NCBI GenBank assembly: GCA_035461525.1
Contig: DATHVD010000008.1
Span: 1-8,508, forward strand
Direction of reading: 5' to 3'
Length of the DNA: 8,508 nt
Source: JAIBJN01 sp035461525
Lineage (GTDB): Bacteria > Actinomycetota > Thermoleophilia > Gaiellales > Gaiellaceae
Position numbers and translations under genes: made by a program. The stretch's first letter is position 1; the number at the start of each line of letters is the position of its first letter. The notes beneath the pieces are model-generated. The model searched no databases. It saw only the letters and a program-made list of their open reading frames with translations, and was not told the DNA's origin. Of this stretch, positions 1 through 5,561 are shown piece by piece.

Positions 1-673
1 CACGCGCTTCCAGATCCACCTCGAGGACGACCCGCGCTCGCTCCAGGCCCTCAACGAGGCGGGCGTCCTCGACGCGAACCTCGCGCCGCTCGCGCGCCCG
101 CCGCGCCGCGTCGTCGCGCGCTCGTGCTGCCGGGCCGCGTACCTCCGCGGGGCGTTCCTCGCGGCCGGGTCGGTGACGGGGCCGCGGAACGCGCACCTGG
201 AGCTGCGCACGGCCGAGCCCGACGCGGCGCGCTTCCTCGCCGAGACGGCCGCCGCGGAGGGTTTCGCGCTGGGCGTGTACGAGCGGGACGGCCACGCGGT
301 CGCGTACTCGAAGAACGTCGGGACGATCGCGGACCTGCTCGCGTTCCTCGGCGCGAACGAGGCCGCGCTGGAGCTGGGGGAGGGGGCGGTCGTCGCGGCG
401 ACGCGGGCGCGCGCGAACCGGCTCGCCAACGCCGACCACGCGAACATCGTCCGCACGAGCCGGGCCGCTGACGCCCAGCTTCGCGCCATCAGGCGCCTCG
501 AGCGCGAGGGGCGGCTCGACGAGCTCGCGCCCGAGCTGCGCGAGGTCGCCCGTCTCCGCGCCCGCCATCCGACGCTCTCGCTCCGCGAGCTGGCGCGGCG
601 CCTCGACCCGCCCGCCACGAAGGCCGCAGTCCACCGGCGGCTGACGCGGCTCCAGCGCCTGGCCGAGCCGTAG
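1..673 (+). CDS. whiA: WhiA-type DNA-binding regulator, 5' end missing
   Basis: This is the C-terminal 223 residues of a WhiA protein; the first complete codon starts at base 2 and the stop is TAG at 671–673. WhiA proteins are about 310–330 residues, so roughly 100 residues (the N-terminal domain) lie outside the window. Visible parts are the LAGLIDADG-like core, beginning with SCCRAAYLRGAFLAAGSV and followed by a HLELR strand, then the conserved NRLANADHANIVRTSRAADAQ segment. The C-terminal helix-turn-helix has the family pattern HPTLSLRELARRL...ATKAAVHRRLTRL. In Streptomyces, WhiA controls sporulation septation genes, and in Bacillus it affects cell division; whether this organism sporulates cannot be told from here. 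The LAGLIDADG fold in this family is not a nuclease. In many Actinobacteria and Firmicutes whiA directly precedes gap, as here. Family assignment is firm; the target genes are unknown. Confidence 0.93.
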   Translation, partial: TRFQIHLEDDPRSLQALNEAGVLDANLAPLARPPRRVVARSCCRAAYLRGAFLAAGSVTGPRNAHLELRTAEPDAARFLAETAAAEGFALGVYERDGHAVAYSKNVGTIADLLAFLGANEAALELGEGAVVAATRARANRLANADHANIVRTSRAADAQLRAIRRLEREGRLDELAPELREVARLRARHPTLSLRELARRLDPPATKAAVHRRLTRLQRLAEP

Positions 674-689
674 TCGAGGGCGGGCGTTG

Positions 690-717
690 GGCGCCGGTCC
701 GCGGCCTCGCCGGCGCC
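690..717 (+). terminator. GC-rich hairpin after whiA, possible terminator
   Basis: A perfect 8-bp inverted repeat, GGCGCCGG (690–697) and CCGGCGCC (710–717), encloses a 12-base loop and begins 16 bases after the whiA stop. There is no T-tract, so it is not a classical intrinsic terminator. T-less hairpins have been proposed as terminators in high-GC Actinobacteria. Position supports a whiA 3' end, but in such GC-rich DNA an 8-bp stem can arise by chance. Confidence 0.35.
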
Positions 718-1058
718 GAGCGGGCGGACCCTCACGTCGGCGATTGCGCGGCCCAACGAGGAGGCGGGGCGGAGCATTGCCCGAGCGCAGGCCGGTCGCG
801 GCGAAGAAGGCATCGAGGCGACCCCCGAACCGGCCTCCGGGAGAGCCCGGACCCCGCGTCCGGCGGCGATCACGAGCGGGCCGGAGAGGGAGTTCCGAGG
901 AAGACCTCCCCCTCCGCTTGCCCCGCGCACGCAGTCGCGCCGGACGGGGTCTGTATCCGGCGCCGGTCGCACGCAGACCCGCTCACTTCGAGCCTAGATG
1001 CGGAACCGGCGGGTACGCAAGGCCAAGAGGACTGGGAAATTGCCGCATTGCACCCGGA

Positions 1059-1064
1059 TAGAAT
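1059..1064 (+). promoter_or_regulatory. candidate -10 element for gap
   Basis: TAGAAT matches TATAAT at five of six positions and would place the transcription start near 1071, giving a leader of about 25 bases before gap. No good -35 hexamer sits 16–18 bases upstream (the sequence there is around GGAAATT), so an activator or another sigma factor could be needed. The preceding CCCGGA makes the 9-mer CCCGGATAG (1053–1061), which recurs exactly in front of tpiA at 3311–3319. Confidence 0.35.
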
Positions 1065-1084
1065 CGCGGCGCTGCCAACGTCCC

Positions 1085-1092
1085 AGGGAGGT
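1085..1092 (+). promoter_or_regulatory. ribosome binding site of gap
   Basis: AGGGAGGT is a strong Shine-Dalgarno match ending 3 bases before the ATG at 1096. It supports that ATG over the in-frame TTG at 1048, which would add 16 residues not found before the Rossmann motif in this family. Confidence 0.65.
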
Positions 1093-1095
1093 CGC

Positions 1096-2094
1096 ATGAG
1101 CGTACGGGTGGGGATCAACGGGTTCGGACGGATCGGACGGAACTTCTTCCGCGCGGTGAGGGCACGCGGCGCCGACGTCGAGATCGTCGCGCTGAACGAC
1201 CTCGGCGACGCGAAGACGATGGCTCACCTGCTCAAGTACGACTCCGTGCTCGGGCCGCTCGGCGCGGACGTCGAGGCGGTCGAGGGCGGGATCCGGGTGG
1301 ACGGGAACGAGCTGAGGCTCCTGAACGAGCGCGATCCGTCCGCGCTTCCGTGGGGCGACCTCGGCGTTCAGGTCGTGCTCGAGTCGACCGGCTTCTTCAC
1401 GAAGCGCGAGGGCGCCCAGGCACACCTCGACGCCGGCGCCGAGAAGGTCGTGATCTCGGCCCCCGCCACCGACCCGGACGTCACGCTCGTCCTCGGTGTC
1501 AACGACGACGCGTACGACCCGGAGCAGCACCGGATCGTCTCGAACGCCTCCTGCACGACCAACTGCGTCGCGCCGCTCGCCAAGGTGCTCCACGACGCGT
1601 GGGGGATCGAGTCCGGCTTCATGACGACGATCCACGCCTACACGAACGACCAGCAGATTCTCGACCTCCCGCACTCCGACCTGCGCCGGGCCCGGGCGGC
1701 CGCGATCAACCTGATCCCGACGTCCACCGGCGCCGCCAAGGCGATCGGGCTCGTCATCCCCGACCTGAAGGGGAAGGTGGACGGCGTCGCCGTGCGGGCG
1801 CCCGTCGCCGACGGCTCGATCGTCGACCTCGTCGTCCAGCTCGGCACCGAGGTGACCGCCGACGAGGTGAACGCCCGCTTCGTCGAGGCGGCGGGCTCGG
1901 GGCCGCTCGAGGGGATCCTCCAGTACTCGGACGAGCCGCTCGTCTCCTCCGACGTCGTCGGCAACGCGCACTCGTCCATCTTCGACAGCGACCTGACGAT
2001 GGCCCGCGGCCGCACGGTCAAGGTGTTCGGCTGGTACGACAACGAGTGGGGCTACAGCTGCCGGCTCGTGGATCTCGTGCAGAGGCTCCTCTGA
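1096..2094 (+). CDS. gap: glyceraldehyde-3-phosphate dehydrogenase, NAD-type
   Basis: Cytosolic glycolytic enzyme that oxidises and phosphorylates glyceraldehyde-3-phosphate to 1,3-bisphosphoglycerate. The 332-residue length is normal. The N-terminal Rossmann motif is VGINGFGRIGR (residues 5–15); Asp35 in the ALNDL strand is at the position that binds the NAD ribose. The catalytic cysteine is Cys153 in SNASCTTNC and the base is His180 in TIHAYTND. Leu191–Pro192 in ILDLPH are the residues usually seen in NAD-dependent catabolic enzymes rather than NADP-type ones, so NAD use is inferred. The C-terminus WYDNEWGYSCRLVDLV is canonical. The start is the ATG behind a strong ribosome binding site. 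It is the first gene of a gap–pgk–tpiA–gpmI run. Its last 51 bases recur in degenerate form 110 bases downstream, just before pgk. Confidence 0.97.
   Translation: MSVRVGINGFGRIGRNFFRAVRARGADVEIVALNDLGDAKTMAHLLKYDSVLGPLGADVEAVEGGIRVDGNELRLLNERDPSALPWGDLGVQVVLESTGFFTKREGAQAHLDAGAEKVVISAPATDPDVTLVLGVNDDAYDPEQHRIVSNASCTTNCVAPLAKVLHDAWGIESGFMTTIHAYTNDQQILDLPHSDLRRARAAAINLIPTSTGAAKAIGLVIPDLKGKVDGVAVRAPVADGSIVDLVVQLGTEVTADEVNARFVEAAGSGPLEGILQYSDEPLVSSDVVGNAHSSIFDSDLTMARGRTVKVFGWYDNEWGYSCRLVDLVQRLL
2044..2094 (+). repeat. direct repeat copy 1: 3' end of gap
   Basis: This is the 51-base 3' end of gap (EWGYSCRLVDLVQRLL plus stop). It matches 2154–2204 without gaps at 44 of 51 bases, exactly 110 bases apart. 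The match continues five bases beyond the stop (TGGTG versus CGGTG). Confidence 0.85.
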
Positions 2095-2204
2095 TGGTGC
2101 GGGCGGAGAAGGAGGGGGCCCACGGGGGAACCATGGGTTCCCCCGTCCGGACCGAGTGGGGCTACGGCTGCCGGCACGCCGACCTCGTCCAGCGGCTCCT
2201 CTGA
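2094..2204 (+). CDS. possible 36-residue bridging ORF between gap and pgk
   Basis: An ATG at 2094–2096 overlaps the gap stop by one base (TGATG) and opens a 36-codon frame. The frame runs through the palindrome and ends in the duplicated gap tail, EWGYGCRHADLVQRLL, with stop TGA at 2202–2204. The pgk GTG follows only two bases later. The layout would let ribosomes pass from gap to pgk by coupling. An internal ATG at 2133 lies in the palindrome loop and would give 23 residues. The peptide resembles nothing apart from the GapDH tail, so it may be a by-product of the duplication rather than a functional protein. Confidence 0.22.
   Translation: MVRAEKEGAHGGTMGSPVRTEWGYGCRHADLVQRLL
2122..2146. 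repeat. perfect palindrome with 11-bp arms
   Basis: ACGGGGGAACC (2122–2132) and its exact reverse complement GGTTCCCCCGT (2136–2146) flank a 3-base centre, ATG. As RNA it would make a very stable hairpin inside the gap–pgk transcript. No T-run follows, so full termination is not expected. It could act as an attenuator, a processing or stability element, a protein-binding operator, or a REP-like dispersed palindrome. It lies between the two copies of the gap 3' end. Confidence 0.75.
2154..2204 (+). pseudogene. degenerate second copy of the gap 3' end
   Basis: Fifty-one bases encode TEWGYGCRHADLVQRLL and a stop, against NEWGYSCRLVDLVQRLL in the intact gap. There are seven base differences: three codons change silently (gat/gac, gtg/gtc, agg/cgg) and three change the residue (Ser to Gly, Leu to His, Val to Ala). 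There is no gap-like sequence immediately upstream, so this is a fragment and not a second enzyme. Because it sits two bases before pgk, it may mark the older gap–pgk junction. Confidence 0.75.
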
Positions 2205-2206
2205 CG

Positions 2207-3265
2207 GTGACGCCGCTCCATCGCCCGCGCTCCGTCCGGGACGCCGACGTCGGCGGGAAGCGCGTCCTCGTCCGCGTGGACTTCAACGTCCCGCTCGAGG
2301 ACGGCCGCGTCGCCGACGACACGCGCATCCGCGCGGCGCTCCCGACGCTCGAGCTGCTGCTCGAGCGCGGCGCGGCTGAGCTCGTGCTCGTCTCGCACCT
2401 GGGGCGGCCGAAGGGGCCGGATTCGGCTCTCTCCATGGAGCCGGTGCGGGTGCGCCTCGGCGAGCTTCTGCCCGACGAGCGCGTCCGCCTGCTCGAGAAC
2501 ACGCGCTTCGACCCCCGGGAGAAGGCGAACGACCCCGAGTACGCGCGAGAGCTCGCGGCCCACGGCGAGATCTTCGTCAACGACGCGTTCGGCTCGGCCC
2601 ACCGCGCCCACGCCTCCACCGAGGGCGTCGCGCGGCTCCTGCCCGCCTACGCGGGCCTTCTGCTCGTGCGCGAGCTGGAGGAGCTGGGATCGCTCCTCGA
2701 GGACCCCGAGCGACCGTTCGTCGCCGTCCTCGGCGGCGCGAAGGTCGAGGACAAGATCGGAGTCCTCGAGTCTCTGGCCGCTAAGGCGGAGACGATCCTC
2801 GTCGGCGGCAAGATGGCCGAGGAGCTCGGCTCCGGCGTCCCGATCCCCGGGCCGGCGGAGGTGCTGCTCCCGCTCGACGTGGTCGCCGCGGAGAGGTTCG
2901 AGGCGGATGCTGAGGCAACCGTCGCCCGCGTCGAGGAGACGCCGCCGGGCTGGCTTGCGCTCGACATCGGCCCGGAGACGCGCGAGCGTTTCGCGTCCCG
3001 GATCGCGGGCGCCGGCACGGTCTTCTGGAACGGGCCGATGGGCGTCTTCGAGTGGCCGCGCTTCGCCGAGGGGACGAAGGCCGTCGCCGAGGCCGTGGCC
3101 GAGGCGGACGCGCGCACGGTCGTCGGCGGCGGCGACTCGGTGCGCGCGGTCGAGGAGCTCGACCTCGCCGACCGCATCGACTGGATCTCGACCGGCGGCG
3201 GCGCCTCCCTCGAGCTGCTCGAGGGCAGGCAGCTCCCGGGAGTCGTGGCCATCCCGGAGGCCTGA
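2207..3265 (+). CDS. pgk: phosphoglycerate kinase, shortened
   Basis: Cytosolic enzyme that transfers the acyl phosphate of 1,3-bisphosphoglycerate to ADP. Substrate-side motifs are RVDFNVP with Asp25 and Asn27, DDTRIRAALPT, SHLGRP with His64, LLENTRF, and NDAFGSAHRAHAS. Nucleotide-side motifs are GGAKVEDK with the two phosphate-contacting lysines Lys179 and Lys183, FWNGPMGVFE, VGGGDS near 306–311, and STGGGASLELLEG. The length is 352 residues against about 390–400 usually. About 23 residues are missing between SHLGRPKG and LLENTRF, and about 23 more after VGGKMA, where the family normally reads GGGMA and continues into a helical segment. The frame is intact and all core motifs remain, so it is probably active. 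The start chosen is GTG at 2207, two bases after the preceding stop; an in-frame GTG at 2156 would translate across the gap remnant. Confidence 0.95.
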   Translation: MTPLHRPRSVRDADVGGKRVLVRVDFNVPLEDGRVADDTRIRAALPTLELLLERGAAELVLVSHLGRPKGPDSALSMEPVRVRLGELLPDERVRLLENTRFDPREKANDPEYARELAAHGEIFVNDAFGSAHRAHASTEGVARLLPAYAGLLLVRELEELGSLLEDPERPFVAVLGGAKVEDKIGVLESLAAKAETILVGGKMAEELGSGVPIPGPAEVLLPLDVVAAERFEADAEATVARVEETPPGWLALDIGPETRERFASRIAGAGTVFWNGPMGVFEWPRFAEGTKAVAEAVAEADARTVVGGGDSVRAVEELDLADRIDWISTGGGASLELLEGRQLPGVVAIPEA

Positions 3266-3268
3266 TTT

Positions 3269-3311
3269 GCACGCTTTCGGCACGGTTTCGTCCCCCATCC
3301 GCGCGGTTTCC
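3269..3311 (+). repeat. three phased 11-base repeats upstream of tpiA
   Basis: GCACGCTTTCG (3269–3279) is followed directly by GCACGGTTTCG (3280–3290), and a third, weaker copy GCGCGGTTTCC lies at 3301–3311. The starts are 11 and 21 bases apart, about one and two helical turns, so all copies face the same side of the DNA. They end 5 bases before the TAGGCT candidate -10. Direct repeats with 11-base spacing overlapping the -35 region are typical of OmpR/PhoB-family response regulator sites; that link is inference. Confidence 0.5.
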
Positions 3312-3316
3312 CCGGA

Positions 3317-3322
3317 TAGGCT
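3317..3322 (+). promoter_or_regulatory. candidate -10 element for tpiA–gpmI
   Basis: TAGGCT matches TATAAT at three positions and fits the loose TANNNT form seen in Actinobacteria. It is embedded in CCCGGATAG, identical to the sequence around the candidate gap -10. No TTGAC-like -35 lies at the right distance, but the phased repeats occupy that place. The 99-base pgk–tpiA gap is the widest inside the operon, which suits an internal promoter. Confidence 0.3.
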
Positions 3323-3364
3323 TGAAGCGGAGGGAGGCCCGCGGCGGCCCCGCGAGAAAGGGAC

Positions 3365-4063
3365 ATGTCCATGCTGATCGCCGGCAACTGGAAGATGGCG
3401 AAGGGGCCGGGGGAGACGCTCGAGTTCTTCCGCGCGTTCTCGCCGCCGGCGGGCGTCGACGTCGTCGTCGCCCCGGCCTACACGTCCCTGCGCGAGGCGG
3501 TCTCCTCCGGGGTGACGACTTACGCCCAGAACGTCCACTGGGCGCGCGAAGGGGCCTTCACGGGCGAGGTGTCGGCGGAGATGCTCCTCGAGCTGGCCGT
3601 CGCCGGCGTGATCGTCGGCCACTCCGAGCGTCGCCAGTATTTCGGCGAGACGGACGAGACGACCGCCCGCCGCGCCGGGCGCGCGCTCGAGGCCGGGCTC
3701 GGCGTGATCGCCTGCGTCGGCGAGCTCGAGGAGGAGCGCGAGCGCGGCGAGACGGAGGCCGTCCTGCGCCGTCAGATCGCGCCGCTCCCGAGCGACGAGC
3801 GGCTCGTCATCGCGTACGAGCCGGTGTGGGCGATCGGCACGGGCAAGACGGCCACGCCGGAGATCGCCCAGGAGGCCCATGCCTTCATCAAGGGCCTCAC
3901 GGACGTTCGGCAGGTCCTCTACGGCGGCTCGGTGAAGCCCGAGAACGCCGAGGAGCTCCTCTCCGAGCAGGACGTCGACGGCGCGCTCGTCGGCGGCGCG
4001 TCCCTCGACGTCGGCTCCTTCACGGCGATTTGCGAGACGGCGGCCCGCCTCTCCCGCTCGTAG
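3365..4063 (+). CDS. tpiA: triosephosphate isomerase
   Basis: Interconverts dihydroxyacetone phosphate and glyceraldehyde-3-phosphate in the cytosol, feeding gap. Active-site residues are all visible: Asn8 and Lys10 in AGNWKM, His86 in GHSERR, and Glu152 in AYEPVWAIGTGKT, which also contains the mobile loop 6. The phosphate-binding YGGSVKP begins at Tyr186, followed by GALVGGASLD. At 232 residues it is shorter than the usual 250. The savings are in two surface helices, one before the IAYEPVW strand and one before YGGSV. A second ATG at 3371 has better spacing (8 bases) from the AAAGGG at 3357–3362, so the true start may be two codons later. Its 3' end overlaps the likely start of gpmI by 34 bases. 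Confidence 0.96.
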   Translation: MSMLIAGNWKMAKGPGETLEFFRAFSPPAGVDVVVAPAYTSLREAVSSGVTTYAQNVHWAREGAFTGEVSAEMLLELAVAGVIVGHSERRQYFGETDETTARRAGRALEAGLGVIACVGELEEERERGETEAVLRRQIAPLPSDERLVIAYEPVWAIGTGKTATPEIAQEAHAFIKGLTDVRQVLYGGSVKPENAEELLSEQDVDGALVGGASLDVGSFTAICETAARLSRS

Positions 4064-5517
4064 CCCTCGTCGTCCTCGACGGGTGGGGCTGTGCGCCGCC
4101 GGGGCCGGGGAACGCGGTCTCGCTGGCCCGCACACCCGTCTTCGACGCGCTCTGGGAGCGGTACCCGACGACGGCTCTGGAGGCGAGCGGGGAGGCGGTG
4201 GGGCTCCCGCCCGGCCAGATGGGGAACTCCGAGGTGGGCCACCTAACGATCGGGGCCGGCCGGATCGTCTTCCAGGACCTGATGCGGGTGAACAAGGCGA
4301 TCGAGTCCGGCGAGCTGTTCGAGAACCCGGCACTCGCGGGCGCCTTCCGCCGGGCGCGGGAACGCGGCGGCAACGTTCACCTCCTCGGGCTCGTCTCCTA
4401 CGGCGGCGTCCACTCGCACATCGATCACCTGCGGGCGCTCCTCGAGCTCGCCGGCCGCGAGGGAATGGCCGAGCGCACGATCGTCCACGCCTTCACGGAC
4501 GGGCGGGACGTCTCCCCGACCGCGGCCCGGAGCGACGTGGCGGAGCTCGTCGCGGAGGGCGCCCGGATCGGCACCGTGGTCGGTCGCTACTGGGCCATGG
4601 ACCGCGACGGCCGCTGGGAGCGCACCGAGCGCGCGCTCCAGGCGATCGTCGCCGGCGAGGGCGAAGCCGCCGCCGATCCGGTCGTCGCGCTCGAGGCGTC
4701 CTACGAGTGCGGGGTGACGGACGAGTTCGTGGAACCGGTCGTCCTCCCGTTCCCGCGGCTCGCCCCGGAGGACGTCGCGATCCATTTCAACTTCCGCCCC
4801 GACCGCACGCGGCAGCTCTCCGAGAAGCTGCTCGAGCGCGGCGCCGACCTGACGACCATGACGCGCTACCGGGCCGACTTCGACTGCCCCGTCGCCTTCC
4901 CCGAGCAGGACGTCGAGGGCACGATGGCCGAGGTCCTCGCCGCGAACGGGATGCGCCAGCTCCACGCCGCGGAGACGGAGAAGTACGCCCACGTCACCTA
5001 CTTCTTCAACGGCGGCCGCGAGGAGGAGTGGGCGGGGGAGACCCGCATCCTCGTCCCGTCCCCGCGCGACGTCGCCACGTACGACGAGAAGCCCGAGATG
5101 TCCGCGGCCGAGGTGGCGCGCCGCTTCGCCGAGGAGGTTCCGGGCGGCTACCGCTTCGCCGTCGTCAACTTCGCCAATCCGGACATGGTCGGCCACACCG
5201 GCTCGATCCCGGCCGCGACGGCGGCGGTGGAGGCGACCGACGCGGCCCTGGGGGTCGTCGTCGAGGCGGTGGAGGCGCTCGGCGGCGCGTGCCTCGTCAC
5301 GGCCGACCACGGCAACGCCGAGCAGCTCCTCGAGCCCGACGGCGTCAGCCCGCACACTGCGCACACGACCAACTCGGTCCCGCTCCTTCTCACCCTCGAC
5401 GGCTTCGCGCTTCGGGACGGAGGCGGGCTTGCCGACCTGACACCGACCTGTCTGTGGCTTCTCGGAACCGCTGCGGCGGCGGAGATGACCGGCAGGAACC
5501 TGGTTCGACCCGCCTGA
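4030..5517 (+). CDS. gpmI: 2,3-bisphosphoglycerate-independent phosphoglycerate mutase
   Basis: Interconverts 3- and 2-phosphoglycerate through a phosphoserine intermediate; it is a two-metal enzyme of the alkaline phosphatase superfamily. Key residues: Asp17 in VVLDGWG, the catalytic Ser67 in MGNSEVGH, His128–His133 in VHSHIDH, Asp160 in GRDVSP, Asp385 and His389 in NPDMVGHTG, Asp426–His427 in TADHGNAE, and His445 in PHTAHTTN. The 495-residue length is close to the usual 510. No ATG or GTG lies in frame near the N-terminus. TTG at 4030 is the only plausible start and places 12 residues before the VVLDGWG strand. No strong ribosome binding site precedes it, so translation is probably coupled to tpiA, which it overlaps by 34 bases. 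Function is firm; the exact start is less so. Confidence 0.94.
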   Translation: MRDGGPPLPLVALVVLDGWGCAPPGPGNAVSLARTPVFDALWERYPTTALEASGEAVGLPPGQMGNSEVGHLTIGAGRIVFQDLMRVNKAIESGELFENPALAGAFRRARERGGNVHLLGLVSYGGVHSHIDHLRALLELAGREGMAERTIVHAFTDGRDVSPTAARSDVAELVAEGARIGTVVGRYWAMDRDGRWERTERALQAIVAGEGEAAADPVVALEASYECGVTDEFVEPVVLPFPRLAPEDVAIHFNFRPDRTRQLSEKLLERGADLTTMTRYRADFDCPVAFPEQDVEGTMAEVLAANGMRQLHAAETEKYAHVTYFFNGGREEEWAGETRILVPSPRDVATYDEKPEMSAAEVARRFAEEVPGGYRFAVVNFANPDMVGHTGSIPAATAAVEATDAALGVVVEAVEALGGACLVTADHGNAEQLLEPDGVSPHTAHTTNSVPLLLTLDGFALRDGGGLADLTPTCLWLLGTAAAAEMTGRNLVRPA

Positions 5518-5532
5518 CCCCGGAGCTATACT
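5505..5532 (+). promoter_or_regulatory. candidate promoter for the sigma factor gene
   Basis: TCGACC (5505–5510) matches TTGACA at four of six positions and is separated by 16 bases from TATACT (5527–5532), which matches TATAAT at five of six. Transcription would begin near 5539, about 22 bases before the GTG at 5562. The -35 part lies inside the last codons of gpmI. This suggests the sigma gene has its own housekeeping-type promoter. Confidence 0.5.
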
Positions 5533-5561
5533 GCGCCAATCACGCGGCCCAGGTTATCAGC

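Larger units (their letters stand above)
674..1095. other. 422-base non-coding region between whiA and gap
   Basis: No convincing gene was found on either strand. The open frames here give arginine- and proline-rich translations typical of GC-rich non-coding DNA. Visible elements are the hairpin at 690–717, a small perfect stem-loop (TCCGGG, loop AGAG, CCCGGA) at 836–851, a 9-base direct repeat CGCACGCAG at 926–934 and 968–976, and the candidate gap promoter near 1059. It is the longest gap in an otherwise dense window, so it may carry the control region for the glycolytic operon, including a regulator site I cannot recognise. Confidence 0.6.

Noticed and set aside
124..471. 115-codon + frame inside whiA
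   Set aside because: It is out of frame with the conserved WhiA core and has a repetitive Arg/Gly-rich translation.
836..851. TCCGGG–AGAG–CCCGGA stem-loop
   Set aside because: A six-base stem that is too short to separate from chance, with no nearby gene end to explain it.
687..1061. 124-codon open frame between whiA and gap
   Set aside because: Its translation is an Arg/Pro/Gly-rich string without hydrophobic pattern or recognisable motif, as expected of non-coding high-GC DNA.
994..2619. Long minus-strand open frame across gap and pgk (also 2162–4333 and 4243–5364 on minus)
   Set aside because: These are shadows of GC-rich + genes. The translations are low-complexity and rich in Arg, Gly, Asp and Ala with no domain, while the + strand encodes well-conserved enzymes.
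3052..4029. In-frame extension upstream of gpmI through pgk and tpiA
   Set aside because: It is a shadow frame with Arg-rich translation. Mutase homology begins just before VVLDGWG at about 4066.
4083..5561. In-frame extension upstream of the sigma factor
   Set aside because: The frame is open through gpmI by chance. Sigma homology starts near the GTG at 5562, and a promoter-like sequence precedes it.
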